A DNA stretch of 64,000 nucleotides from Planctomycetota bacterium. Its GTDB lineage: Bacteria > Planctomycetota > PUPC01 > DSUN01. Below, piece after piece: positions 53,218-62,254 of this stretch. The DNA lies in NCBI GenBank assembly GCA_035384565.1, contig DAOOIT010000001.1:1-64000 (forward strand), written 5' to 3'. Numbering within the stretch: the first letter of the stretch is position 1; each line of letters begins with the position of its first letter. Position numbers and translations under genes: made by a program. Below the pieces are notes generated by a model that worked only from the letters and a program-made list of their open reading frames with translations, searched no databases and was not told the DNA's origin.

Positions 53218-55352
53218 TGCGTCTAGTGGCCATGAGCGGCGGGCAGACCCTCTCGTTCCCCCTCCGGCAGGGCTCCACCCTCATCGGGCGCCACTCCTCC
53301 TGCCACATCTGCATCCCGTCCAAGACCATCTCGCGCCGCCACGCGCAGTTCTACGTGGACGGCCCGTCGGTGACCGTACGCGACCTGGGCAGCTCCCACG
53401 GCACCTTCGTCAACGGCCAGCGCATCGAGCGGGCCGAGCTGCACAACGGCGACGTCGTGTCGCTCGGCATCTTCGACCTCCGCTTCGAGGCCGAGGGCGC
53501 CGCCGCCACCTACGGCCACGGCACCGCGGCCGCCGCCGACATCGTGGTGACCGCCCAGGGGCCCGGCGCCGCCATGGCCGGCGGCCCGACGGCCGGGCCG
53601 GCGGCCGGGCCGCCGCCCGCCGGCGGCGCGCCCTTCGACGCCCAGATGCCGCCCCCCGCGCCCACCGACTTCCCCGCGCAGCCCACCGGCGAGGAGACCC
53701 CCGCCGACCAGAGCTTCATGCCCGCCCCCTACGTGCCGCGCCAGGAGACCGTCATGGGCGGCGAGGCCGGCCAGCCGCAGCTCGTCGTCCGCGAGGGCCG
53801 CTGGTTCCTCCGCGACCCCGGCACCGGCCGCGAGGTCGAGATCGCGCCCCGCGGCGCCGAGGGCGCCGCCGCCCTGCCCGCCGAAGGCCGCCGGCCCAAC
53901 ACCCGGCTCCTCGTCACCGTCGTCGCCATCGCCGCCGTCGTCGTCATCACCTTCGCCGCCGTCATCCTGCGCCGCCCGCCCCCCAAGGACGGCGGCCCCA
54001 AGTTCAGCGTGGCCGAGTACGTGCAGGACGTGGACACCGGCCTCGACGCCCTGAAGGCCGGCGACTACGCGAAGGCGCGCGCCCAGTTCGACCTCGCGAG
54101 CAAGAAGCGCACCGACTTCGAGACCGCGCGCCTCCTCGGCCAGTACGCGCTGCTCCTCGAGGCCGCCGGCGGCGACTTCGTGAAGCTCAACAAGAGCGAG
54201 GCCAAGCGCTACCTCGAGAGCCTCGAGAACACCCGTTGCCCGTCCGACAAGGCCATCGCCTTCGCCCGCGAGCAGCGCGACTGGATTGACAAGGAGAGCG
54301 TGGCCATGGGCCTCTACGAGGCCGCCCTGGCCCGCCTCCAGAGCGGACGCGACAGCGAGGAGGTCATGCTCGAAGCCCGCGCCGCCCTCCACCAGATCCC
54401 GCCCGACCGCTACGCCGCCACGCTCGCCAAGAAAGAGATCGCCGGGATCAACAAGGCCATTGCCGAAGCCCGCCTCGCCCGCGCCGAGCGCGAGAAGGCC
54501 CAGCTCAAGTGGACCGACGCCATCGCCCAATACCAGGACGCGCTGCCCTTCATCGAGGACGCGGCCGCCCGGGCCAAAGTGGCCCAGGAGACCGAAGACT
54601 GCCGCCGCTACGCCAACGAGGCGCAGATCCTCAAGCAGGCCCAGGACGCCGTGAACGCCAAGAACTACGAGAGCGCCCGCGAGGCCCTCAAGCGCATCCA
54701 GCCCGGCTACTACCACAACAACGCCCAGCGCCTGATCGCCGACATTGACCGCATGGAGAAGGCCGAAGCCCGCGAGGCCATCCGCCAGCAGATCACCTCG
54801 CTCTACACCAGCGGCGCCGCCGCCCAGGCCGACGAACTGGCCAAGAAGCACAACTTCCCCGAGTTCAACTACATCGCCGAGCGCGCCCGCCGCATCGAAG
54901 ACCTGCTCGCCGCCGGCAAGAAGGCCGAAGACGAACGCAGCTACCGCGAGGCCGAGAACGCCTACCAGCAGGCCCTCGGCGTGGAGCCCGACACCAACAA
55001 CGACTACAACCGCCGCGCCCAGCGCCTCCTCGACGCCATCAAGGCCCGCTACCCCCAGATCTCCATCGAGTTCTCCGACAGCGGCTACCGCAAGATCGAC
55101 AAGGACCCCGTGGCCGCGCGCAAGGACTTCGACCAGGCCCTCACCTACGACGCCGCCAACGAGCGCGCCAAGAAGGGCCTCGCCCACCTCGACCGCCAGG
55201 CCAACCTCGCCTACAGCCAGGGCCGGGCCTACGTGATGGCCGGCAAGCCGGCTCACGCCAAGCCCGTCTTCGAGCGCGCCCTCGCCTGCGCCGAGCCCGG
55301 CAGCAAGATGTACCAGCTCATCGCCCAGGAACTCGAGAACCTCAACAAGTGA
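53217..55352 (+). CDS. FHA-domain membrane protein with long TPR region
   Basis: A 711-residue protein. The FHA domain (about 1-95) has GR (24-25), SRRH (39-42) and GSSHGT (58-63). A Gly/Pro-rich linker (about 100-220) precedes a TM helix (about 228-250). The remaining 450 residues are TPR-like helices with tyrosine/alanine periodicity (SYREAENAYQQALGVEPDTN, VAARKDFDQALTYDAANERA, HAKPVFERALACAEPGSK). The layout repeats that of the preceding gene with a much larger solenoid. The GTG has caggagaaacgcta upstream. Its stop overlaps the next GTG, so the three products are made together. Confidence 0.88.
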   Translation: MRLVAMSGGQTLSFPLRQGSTLIGRHSSCHICIPSKTISRRHAQFYVDGPSVTVRDLGSSHGTFVNGQRIERAELHNGDVVSLGIFDLRFEAEGAAATYGHGTAAAADIVVTAQGPGAAMAGGPTAGPAAGPPPAGGAPFDAQMPPPAPTDFPAQPTGEETPADQSFMPAPYVPRQETVMGGEAGQPQLVVREGRWFLRDPGTGREVEIAPRGAEGAAALPAEGRRPNTRLLVTVVAIAAVVVITFAAVILRRPPPKDGGPKFSVAEYVQDVDTGLDALKAGDYAKARAQFDLASKKRTDFETARLLGQYALLLEAAGGDFVKLNKSEAKRYLESLENTRCPSDKAIAFAREQRDWIDKESVAMGLYEAALARLQSGRDSEEVMLEARAALHQIPPDRYAATLAKKEIAGINKAIAEARLARAEREKAQLKWTDAIAQYQDALPFIEDAAARAKVAQETEDCRRYANEAQILKQAQDAVNAKNYESAREALKRIQPGYYHNNAQRLIADIDRMEKAEAREAIRQQITSLYTSGAAAQADELAKKHNFPEFNYIAERARRIEDLLAAGKKAEDERSYREAENAYQQALGVEPDTNNDYNRRAQRLLDAIKARYPQISIEFSDSGYRKIDKDPVAARKDFDQALTYDAANERAKKGLAHLDRQANLAYSQGRAYVMAGKPAHAKPVFERALACAEPGSKMYQLIAQELENLNK

Positions 55353-56686
55353 CCACACACCTCGGCGTCCGGCTTCTCCTCCCCACCCTCGCGCTCGCGG
55401 GCCTGGCCGGCTGCTCCGGCGACTCCCAGAACGGCGCCAACGGCACGCCCTCGGGCAAGACCGTCCTCACCATGTGGCACGCCCAGAAGCAGCAGAACGA
55501 GGACGCGCTCAAGGCCATCGTCGAGCGCTTCAACGCGGCCAACGCCACCTACGCGGTGAAACTGCACAACCTCGGCTCCTACACCACCCTCTTCCAGAAA
55601 GCCCGCGCCACCATCCAGGGCGGCAAACTGCCCGACCTGTGCGTGGCCTACGAGAGCATGGTCGCCGAGTTCATGGAGGCCAAGGTCGTCCTCCCCCTCG
55701 ACGACTACCTCGGCCACGCCGACTACGGCCTCTCGAAGGCCGAGCAGGACGACATCTTCCCCTCCTTCCTCCAGGCCAACCGCTACGAGGAGTTCGGCGG
55801 CCAGCTCCTCTCGTTCCCCTTCACCAAGAGCCTGCTCATGCTCTACGCCAACACCGACCTCCTGCGCTCGGCCGGCATCGAGAAGCTGCCCGAGACGTGG
55901 ACCGAGTTCGTCGAGCAATGCCGCAAGGTGAAGGCCAAGACGGGCCGCCCCGCCTTCGCCTACTCGCGCGACCCCTCCTCCTTCGACAGCATGGTCCTCT
56001 CCCTCGGCGGCAAGCTGGCCACCATCGCCGACCGCCGCAGCCACCTCGACGGCCCCGAGGCGGTCCAGGCCCTCACCCTCCTCGACACCCTTGTGCGCGA
56101 GGGCCTCGCCACCGTGATCGCCATGGGCAGCGACGACGACCGCACCCGCTTCTCCGGCGGCGAGGTGGCCTTCATCCTGCGCTCGAGCACCTCGCGCTCG
56201 TACATGGACGCCGACCTCCTCACGCCCGACGGCCGCGACAAGTTCGCCTGGGCCATGGCCTGTCCGCCCGTGGGCGAGGGGCGGCCCAAGCTCACCGTCC
56301 TCTACGGCGGCAACATCCTTATCTTCAAGTCCAACCCCGAGCGCCAGCGCGGCGCCTGGGAGTTCATCAAGTTCTTCATCTCGCCCGAGGTCACCGCCGA
56401 GTGGTCGGTGAAGACCGGCTACCTGCCCGTGCGCCGCTCGGCGGCCGACACGGCGGCCCTCCAGGCCTACTTCGCCAAAGGGCCGCGCTACCGCGCCGCC
56501 TTCGACACCATCCCCTTCGGCGTCGCCGAACCCAACGTGGCCGGCTGGCAGGCTGTGCGCGAACTCATCAAGGACGCCTTGACCCGCGTGGTCACCGGCC
56601 GGGCGAGTCCCGCCGAGGCCGCCGCGGCCCTGGGCAAGGCCGCCGACGCCGAACTCCAGCGCTTCGCCCCACGCGCCGGCAAGTAG
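55349..56686 (+). CDS. Extracellular solute-binding lipoprotein (ABC-type, sugar-binding-like)
   Basis: A 445-residue lipoprotein with lipobox LAGC (Cys about 22) and the type 1 solute-binding fold of the UgpB/MalE-like family: TVLTMWHAQKQQNEDALKAIVERFN at the N-terminus, KLPDLCVAYESMVAEF, FPFTKSLLMLYANTDLLRSAG and a late GAWEFIKFFISPEVTAEW. Such proteins capture sugars or glycerol phosphates for ABC import. No permease or ATPase gene is nearby, which is odd. The GTG at 55349 overlaps the TPR gene's stop (GTGA), so it belongs to the FHA operon. Confidence 0.88.
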   Translation: MTTHLGVRLLLPTLALAGLAGCSGDSQNGANGTPSGKTVLTMWHAQKQQNEDALKAIVERFNAANATYAVKLHNLGSYTTLFQKARATIQGGKLPDLCVAYESMVAEFMEAKVVLPLDDYLGHADYGLSKAEQDDIFPSFLQANRYEEFGGQLLSFPFTKSLLMLYANTDLLRSAGIEKLPETWTEFVEQCRKVKAKTGRPAFAYSRDPSSFDSMVLSLGGKLATIADRRSHLDGPEAVQALTLLDTLVREGLATVIAMGSDDDRTRFSGGEVAFILRSSTSRSYMDADLLTPDGRDKFAWAMACPPVGEGRPKLTVLYGGNILIFKSNPERQRGAWEFIKFFISPEVTAEWSVKTGYLPVRRSAADTAALQAYFAKGPRYRAAFDTIPFGVAEPNVAGWQAVRELIKDALTRVVTGRASPAEAAAALGKAADAELQRFAPRAGK

Positions 56687-56696
56687 GCGAAGCCCC

Positions 56697-57056
56697 ATGG
56701 AAGTGGTGAACCGGAACCAGAGCCCGCCCTTCCTCACCAAAGACGGCTCGACCATTCGCTCGCTGCTCGACCGCACCAACTCGTCGGCGGCCCGCCAGAG
56801 CCTCGCCGAGGCCACCGTGCCCCCCGGCGGCGCCACCCAGCCGCACCGCCATCCGCGAACCGAAGAGATCTACTACGTCCTCCGCGGGCGGGGGCGCATG
56901 GAGGTCGGCGGCGAGGCGCGCGACGTCGGCCCCCTCGACGCCATCCTCATCCCGCCCGGCGCCCGGCACACCCTCGCCAACACGGGGGCTGAGCCGCTCG
57001 TCTTCCTCTGCTGCTGCGCGCCGCCCTACTCCCACGACGACACGCTGCTCGACTAG
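56697..57056 (+). CDS. Cupin-domain protein
   Basis: A 119-residue single-domain cupin. Motif 1 is PHRHPRTEEIYYVLRGRGRMEVGG with two His and one Glu metal ligands; motif 2 is PPGARHTLAN with the last His. The fold could bind a metal or a sugar acid; the enzyme role is unknown. The ATG at 56697 lies 10 bp after the preceding gene, so it is probably the last gene of the FHA operon. A bidirectional hairpin follows. Confidence 0.88.
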   Translation: MEVVNRNQSPPFLTKDGSTIRSLLDRTNSSAARQSLAEATVPPGGATQPHRHPRTEEIYYVLRGRGRMEVGGEARDVGPLDAILIPPGARHTLANTGAEPLVFLCCCAPPYSHDDTLLD

Positions 57057-57088
57057 CCCGGGAGTTCTTGCGATGGAGGGAGCCGCGT

Positions 57089-57129
57089 GGGGGAGGAAGC
57101 CCCTCTTCCCAAGGAGGGCTTCCTCCCCC
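57089..57129. terminator. Bidirectional hairpin between convergent genes
   Basis: gggggaggaagccc (57089-57102) pairs perfectly with gggcttcctccccc (57116-57129) over 14 bp. It sits between the convergent cupin and cysK genes and probably stops transcription from both sides; T-runs are absent. Confidence 0.6.
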
Positions 57130-57145
57130 GCAAATCAGCCATTTC

Positions 57146-58033
57146 TCACAGCAGCGCCGTGCTGAAGTAGCGTTCGGCCCGGTCGGGCAGCACGGTGGCG
57201 ATGTTGCCCTTCACCCTGCGGGCGAGCTGGCGCGCCCCCCACACGTTGGCCCCCGACGAAATGCCCACCAGCAGCCCGAAATCGCGGCCCAGCTCGCGTG
57301 TCGTCTCGATGGCGTCCTCGTCGGTCACCTCCACCACCTCGTCAATGAGCTTCACATCCAGCACGGCCGGGATGAAGCCGTCGCCGATCCCCTGAATCTG
57401 GTGCAGGCCCGGCTCGTGGCCCAGGATCGCCGACACCCCCTTCGGCTCCACCGCCACGATGCGCGTGCCCGGCCTGTGCTCGCGGAGGAACCTGCCCACC
57501 CCCTGAAGCGTGCCGCCGCTGCCCACGCCCGCCACGAAACACGCGATGTCGCCCGTCATCTGGCGCCACAACTCGGTCGCCGTCTCCTCGTAGTGGCAGC
57601 GCGGGTTGTCGGGGTTCTCGAACTGCTGCGGCACGAAGACGCGCGGGTCGTTCGCAGCCATCTCCTGCACCCGCCGCACGGCGCCGGCGATGCTCTCGCG
57701 GTCGGGCGTGAGAATCAGCTCCGCCCCCAGGGCCTTGATGAGCTTCTTGCGCTCCTCGCTCATCCCCTCAGGCATCACGATGCGCACCCTGTAGCCCTTG
57801 AGGCGGCCCACCAGCGCCACCCCGATGCCCGTGTTGCCCGAGGTGGGCTCGACGATGATCGAGTTGCGCTTCAGCCGCCCGTCGCGCTCCGCCCCCTCGA
57901 TCATCGCGCGCGCCACGCGGTCCTTGATGCTGCCCCCGGGGTTCAGATACTCCGCCTTCGCGAAGATTCGCTCCCCCTTCAGCCGCAGCAGCGGCGTGTT
58001 GCCAATCAGGTCCAGAATGTTATCCGTGAGCAT
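57146..58033 (-). CDS. cysK: Cysteine synthase (O-acetylserine sulfhydrylase)
   Basis: A 295-residue PLP enzyme making cysteine from O-acetylserine and sulfide. PLP lysine K37 is in NPGGSIKDR, PTSGNTG (63-69) is the substrate loop, GVGSGGTLQGVGRFL binds the PLP phosphate and GISSGAN is the C-terminal serine motif. The length and start (MLTDNILDLIGNTPLLRL) are normal for CysK. A cystathionine beta-synthase-type relative cannot be excluded, but the C-terminal CBS domains are absent. Cytoplasmic. Confidence 0.93.
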   Translation of the reverse strand: MLTDNILDLIGNTPLLRLKGERIFAKAEYLNPGGSIKDRVARAMIEGAERDGRLKRNSIIVEPTSGNTGIGVALVGRLKGYRVRIVMPEGMSEERKKLIKALGAELILTPDRESIAGAVRRVQEMAANDPRVFVPQQFENPDNPRCHYEETATELWRQMTGDIACFVAGVGSGGTLQGVGRFLREHRPGTRIVAVEPKGVSAILGHEPGLHQIQGIGDGFIPAVLDVKLIDEVVEVTDEDAIETTRELGRDFGLLVGISSGANVWGARQLARRVKGNIATVLPDRAERYFSTALL

Positions 58034-58081
58034 GGCCCGGCCCTTCGTGCAATGCCCTGGTCATAGAGACAACGCCACGCC

Positions 58082-58110
58082 TATTCTCGCGCTCTCGGTC
58101 TCCCGGGTCA
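58082..58110 (-). promoter_or_regulatory. Promoter of cysK
   Basis: Read on the minus strand: TTGACC (58105-58110), 17-base spacer, GAGAAT (58082-58087), 49 bp upstream of the cysK ATG. Confidence 0.5.
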
Positions 58111-58435
58111 AGGCCCTGCTGGGCGGCGACATGCGAACCGACACCAGCCTCGGCGGCGGCGTCTGGCGAGGCATCCGGTGGGGCTTGCAGCTTCCCCCAA
58201 CATGTTGACAGCTCGCACTTGCATGTTGATGGGGTGCAACGCGCCATAAGTATCTATTTATCAAATAGAAACGAACCGGCTCTGGCCATGCGAACGGCCG
58301 GACGCTGCCGGGCGTCAACATGAGCGAAGCGAGGCGACCAGGAGGCCGTCAAGTCCGAACGATCATTACTGCGTAAACCCTTGCGGAATAATAAGTAATG
58401 GCACTGCCAAATGCGGCTGACGACGGCTGGTAAAG

Positions 58436-58451
58436 TGGCATGCTATTTGCT
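58436..58451 (+). promoter_or_regulatory. Sigma-54 (-24/-12) promoter of the PEP-CTERM gene
   Basis: TGGCATGCTATTTGCT matches the consensus TGGCACG-N4-TTGCW at every fixed position except one (T for C). The GG and GC dinucleotides are spaced correctly. The ATG lies 83 bp downstream. Sigma-54 control of PEP-CTERM genes is known from floc-forming bacteria. Confidence 0.72.
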
Positions 58452-58533
58452 TTCGTAAAGCTCGCTGTTGTAAGAACAAGGTTGCCACAGCGATGCATGT
58501 GCAGCCGGACGCCCCAGAAGGAGTAACAGCACC

Positions 58534-61500
58534 ATGAGATCCTCTCGCCTCGTCGCTCTCGCCATTCTCTTCGCCATCGCGGTCCTCGGACCCTCCGCTC
58601 AGGCCGGACCCTACCCGGGTTGGGACCTGCGGATGATTGACGTGACGAGCAACCCGAACGCCCTGCCGGACACTGTGCCCTACGGCGACAGCGCCATTGG
58701 AGGGCCATATCCTGGCGGCCTCACCGTGACCTTTGACAACCGGGTCCATTACAGCAGCCCCGACTGGGGCACCGGCGGCAACTATGGCATCAACAGCCTC
58801 TATCCCAGCGGCACCAACTCCACCGACTCCTTCATGCTCAAGGCTTCGGCCGATGTCACAATCCCCGCAGGCACGTGGACCGTTGGCTGGGGCAGCGACG
58901 ACGGCGGCATGCTCCGCATCAACGACCCCTCCGTAGTCTTCACCACCCGCTACGGCACCTACTATGACGCTGGCTGGCCGGCAGAGCCCGGCAACAACAC
59001 GGTGAGCTCCAATCAGTGGCGTGGCCACACCTGGACGGGCGGTACGTTCACCCTCGCGGCCCCCCTCTCGACGACCATGGATGTTTTCATGTTCGAGGGC
59101 GGCGGCGGCGACTCCCTCGAGATCGGCATGGCTTCCGGCACCGTGACCGGTGTGCTGCCACTGCTGGTGAATGGCCTCAATGGCTGGTCCATCACGGGCA
59201 ACGTCGCGCCCACCCAGCCTGTCACCTACCGAATCCAGGGCGGCTCCGCCTCGGGCAATGCCTCGGTCACCGGCTACCTGTCGAGCTCCCAGGCTGCCGC
59301 AGGCACCCAGTTCATGGGCCCGGTGGCGGGCAATCCCGCCACCGCCACCGGCGTGTTCAATATGCCCGAGAACACGCTGCAATACGTCCACATTGACGCC
59401 AGCGGCGTTCCGGGCGCCGGCAGCCCGCCGAACTCCCCGTGGCTCGAGGTCACCCTCACGGCCCCCGTGGGGTGGATCTTCACGCAAACGGGGAATCAGT
59501 ACCTTACCACAAACGCCGCCACGTGGACGCCCCTGAGCGACCCGTGGGGGAACGTCCAGACCCTCACCCTCACCCCCTACAACATCGCCGCCCCCAGCCC
59601 CCCCTCCTCGGGCCACGCGCCCGGCGCTCAAGCCATCTGGGCGTGGGACGACCAGGGCAACGCCCTGACGCGCGAGTACTGGGAAGCCGCCGCCACCATC
59701 ACCCAGGGGGCCTGGTCCGTCATCCAGCCGCCTGACCAAGGCGTGAATCAGCCCGCCGGCCTCTCCGCCCACATCGTGCGGGTGGACAGCAACCTCGACA
59801 ATCTCAGCCAGGTGGACGCCGCCCTCAACCTGCGCAAGAACCAGCCCAACCACAGCGTCTCGCAGGCCTTCGTCGGCGCGAACGGACTCGCCCGCGCCGA
59901 CTTCGACACCGAGGGCAACTTCGGCACCCCCGTGGGCTTCCTGCCCGGCGACCAGCACAGCGGCGGCGCCAATCCCGAAGACTACGCGATGCGCGTCACC
60001 GCCTACATCCAGACCACCTCCCCTAACGAGACCTGGACCTTCGCCGTCAGCGGCGACAACCGCTTCTACTTCAACGTCGGCGGCATCGAGTTCGCCCGCA
60101 GCGAATCCGTTGTCGGCGCCTCGCCCATCCTCGCCCCCATGATCTTCCCCACGCCCGGCTACTACCCCCTGTCGCTCGTCTGGGGCAACCGCGACGGCGC
60201 CGGCGGCTGGGAGATCAGCTACGCCCCAGGCATCCAGTCCACCTTCAGCACGGGCACCTTCAGCGTCCTCGGCACCGGCGCGCTGCCCGTCTTCCAAAAC
60301 CCCGCCGCCCTGGGCAACATGGCCAACGTCGGCGCCAACGACCTCACCGGCGCCGTCTACACTGGCGCCATCACCCCGGCGGCCGACGGCTTCCGCGTGC
60401 AGCAGGCATTCCCTGGCGTCGCCATGGGCAATGTCAGCCAGTCCATCGCCTACTACGCCGACAAGATCATCCAGAACGGCAACACCACGCTCTACAACGT
60501 CGGCGGCGTCGCTGTGACGCCCATCACGGACTTCCACGATTCCGGCGGCACGGGCAACTTCAACTACAACAACCCCCTGCCCGCCAACACGGCCGCCGAC
60601 GACGACAACTACGCCACCCGAATCAACGGCCTTGTCTACATCCCCGCCCCCGGCACCTACGGCGTGGCCGTGGGCACCGACGACAGCTTCTACCTCCGCG
60701 TGGGCAACCAGGTGCTGGGCCGCTTCGATGGCGGCCGCGGCCTGAACAGCGGCACGGCCAACTACATGTACGCCAGCTTCGCCCAGGCCGGCCTCTACCC
60801 CCTCGAATTCTACCATCACGAGGGCGGCGGCGGCTCGGGCATCGAAATCTCCTTCGGCGGCAACACCAGCCTCATCCTGCCCTCCACCCGTAACCCGGCA
60901 GGCAACGGCTACACCCCCGACTGGACAGGTTTCGCCTACGCCGTCACCCCTGTGGCCGAGCTCCAGGCGGAGGTCCTCACCATCAAAGGCAAGGCATTCG
61001 GCCTCGTCCCCGCCCTCGGCAACCTCACCGTCAACCCCGAAAAGTGGCAGCTCTTCAGGCAGCGCCAGGTGGACCAGGTGGTCCCCGGCCTCATGGGCAT
61101 CAAGTACAACCGAACCAACGGCAACCCCTGGGACGACACCTGGCCCGTCATCGCCCAGGAGATGTTCTTCGTCCCGCCCTCGCCCTACACGGTCTTCAAC
61201 ATCCCCGACGGCGCGGGCTATGGCTTCCAGACGAACACCCAGGGCGACAACATCGGCGCCCGATGGATCGGCTACCTCAACTTCCCCAGCGCCGGCAACT
61301 GGAACTTCCGAATGGACACCGACGATATCTCGTGGATTTTCATAGATATTGACGGGGACTACGACATCCCCGGTCCTGGCTACCACATCTTCGAGCCCGG
61401 CGAGGCGGCCCCCGGGAACCAGGCCTGGACCGTGATCTGGAACGGCGTCAACATCCCCTCCCCGGGCCTCCGCCGCGTGGAGTTCCGCTCCGTCGAGGGC

Positions 61501-61836
61501 GGCGGCGGCGAGTGGACGCAGCTCCAGTGGCAGGGACCCACCGATCCCGGCCTGTCCTTCATCCCCGGCAGCGCCTTCTCCTGGATCTGGCCCGCCGGCA
61601 CCTGGGAGCTCATCGCCAGCGGCGCGTTCGACGACATCGGCAACCTGCTGGCCTTCGAAGACATGATGACGTTTGACTTCGGCACCACCGAGACCCTGCG
61701 GCTCCAGGTGGACATTGCCGGCCTCACAGCGGTCTACGAAGGCACCTTCCTCTTCGTCCCCGAGCCGGGCACGATGCTGCTCCTGGCTGGGGGCCTGCTG
61801 GCCGCAGCCACACGCCGGCGGCGCAATCGTCGCTGA
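58534..61836 (+). CDS. PEP-CTERM surface protein with PA14-like domains
   Basis: A 1100-residue exported protein. The signal peptide is about 1-24. Three or four PA14/GLEYA-like beta domains are suggested by repeated signatures: TVGWGSDDGGMLRIND, TFAVSGDNRFYFNVGG, GVAVGTDDSFYLRVGN and FRMDTDDISWIFID, each followed by a G-Y/W-P-L-E-F-type strand and a GGGG loop. A VTYRIQGG module near 230-290 is shared with the next protein. The C-terminus is VPEPGTMLLLAGGLLAAATRRRRNRR: the PEP motif, a TM helix and an Arg cluster, the exosortase sorting signal. PA14 domains bind carbohydrates. No exosortase gene is in the window. The ATG at 58534 has aaggagtaacagcacc upstream. Confidence 0.88.
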   Translation: MRSSRLVALAILFAIAVLGPSAQAGPYPGWDLRMIDVTSNPNALPDTVPYGDSAIGGPYPGGLTVTFDNRVHYSSPDWGTGGNYGINSLYPSGTNSTDSFMLKASADVTIPAGTWTVGWGSDDGGMLRINDPSVVFTTRYGTYYDAGWPAEPGNNTVSSNQWRGHTWTGGTFTLAAPLSTTMDVFMFEGGGGDSLEIGMASGTVTGVLPLLVNGLNGWSITGNVAPTQPVTYRIQGGSASGNASVTGYLSSSQAAAGTQFMGPVAGNPATATGVFNMPENTLQYVHIDASGVPGAGSPPNSPWLEVTLTAPVGWIFTQTGNQYLTTNAATWTPLSDPWGNVQTLTLTPYNIAAPSPPSSGHAPGAQAIWAWDDQGNALTREYWEAAATITQGAWSVIQPPDQGVNQPAGLSAHIVRVDSNLDNLSQVDAALNLRKNQPNHSVSQAFVGANGLARADFDTEGNFGTPVGFLPGDQHSGGANPEDYAMRVTAYIQTTSPNETWTFAVSGDNRFYFNVGGIEFARSESVVGASPILAPMIFPTPGYYPLSLVWGNRDGAGGWEISYAPGIQSTFSTGTFSVLGTGALPVFQNPAALGNMANVGANDLTGAVYTGAITPAADGFRVQQAFPGVAMGNVSQSIAYYADKIIQNGNTTLYNVGGVAVTPITDFHDSGGTGNFNYNNPLPANTAADDDNYATRINGLVYIPAPGTYGVAVGTDDSFYLRVGNQVLGRFDGGRGLNSGTANYMYASFAQAGLYPLEFYHHEGGGGSGIEISFGGNTSLILPSTRNPAGNGYTPDWTGFAYAVTPVAELQAEVLTIKGKAFGLVPALGNLTVNPEKWQLFRQRQVDQVVPGLMGIKYNRTNGNPWDDTWPVIAQEMFFVPPSPYTVFNIPDGAGYGFQTNTQGDNIGARWIGYLNFPSAGNWNFRMDTDDISWIFIDIDGDYDIPGPGYHIFEPGEAAPGNQAWTVIWNGVNIPSPGLRRVEFRSVEGGGGEWTQLQWQGPTDPGLSFIPGSAFSWIWPAGTWELIASGAFDDIGNLLAFEDMMTFDFGTTETLRLQVDIAGLTAVYEGTFLFVPEPGTMLLLAGGLLAAATRRRRNRR

Positions 61837-61861
61837 ACCGCCGGCGCTGTTCCATCGAGCG

Positions 61862-61894
61862 GAAGGGGCGGGTGGTGTCGCCACTCGCCCCTTC
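61862..61894 (+). terminator. Hairpin terminator after the PEP-CTERM gene
   Basis: gaaggggcgggtgg (61862-61875) pairs with ccactcgccccttc (61881-61894), with one G-T pair, around a five-base loop, 26 bp after the stop codon. No strong T-tract follows. Confidence 0.55.
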
Positions 61895-62238
61895 GCCGTT
61901 CTGCCCCCGCGGCTGGGCGGGCTCTCCGCCACCGCTAGCGTCGCTCAGAGGCGGGCTCGGGCGGCCCGTGCACGGGCACAAACCTGTCCGTTACTGCAAA
62001 CAGGAGTCAGGCAGCGCCGACAAGGCCCAGAAGGCGCAGATCCCGAAGCCGTCTAGCCATAAGCCGCACCCAGCAAAGGACTAACAGCGATTGCGTCGCA
62101 CTGCGCGTGACGGCGAGGCCACCTCCGATGCTTCGGTCTGTCTGATAAAGCCGAAACCGAGCTATCCTGTATCCACGCACGGCGAACGTAAGTGCCAGAT
62201 TTCCTAAGAGATAGAATTGCCCACGCCTATGGCATTAG

Positions 62239-62254
62239 CGGCACGGAAATTGCT
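62239..62254 (+). promoter_or_regulatory. Sigma-54 (-24/-12) promoter of the LamG gene
   Basis: CGGCACGGAAATTGCT matches TGGCACG-N4-TTGCW at all fixed positions except the first. It lies 102 bp before the ATG at 62357. It is closely matched to the site at 58436-58451. Confidence 0.72.

Larger units (their letters stand above)
58034..58533. other. Divergent intergenic region
   Basis: 500 bp between cysK and the PEP-CTERM gene with no gene. It contains the cysK promoter, a direct repeat of catgttgA (58201 and 58222), a small AT-rich palindrome ctattt-atc-aaatag (58254-58268), and the sigma-54 promoter of the next gene. Local AT content is higher than elsewhere in the window. Confidence 0.55.

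Noticed and set aside
53223..55358. Minus-strand open frame of 711 codons opposite the second FHA gene
   Set aside because: Mirror of the FHA-TPR gene with the same length; a codon-bias artefact.
58399..58414. TGGCACTGCCAAATGC as sigma-54 promoter
   Set aside because: The -24 box is perfect but the -12 element is off by one base in spacing; the site at 58436-58451 fits better and is nearer the gene.
62090..62230. Riboswitch (c-di-GMP type) upstream of the LamG gene
   Set aside because: Some AAGCC and GCACGG words are suggestive, but the conserved core and pairing are missing, and the region lies upstream of the predicted transcription start.
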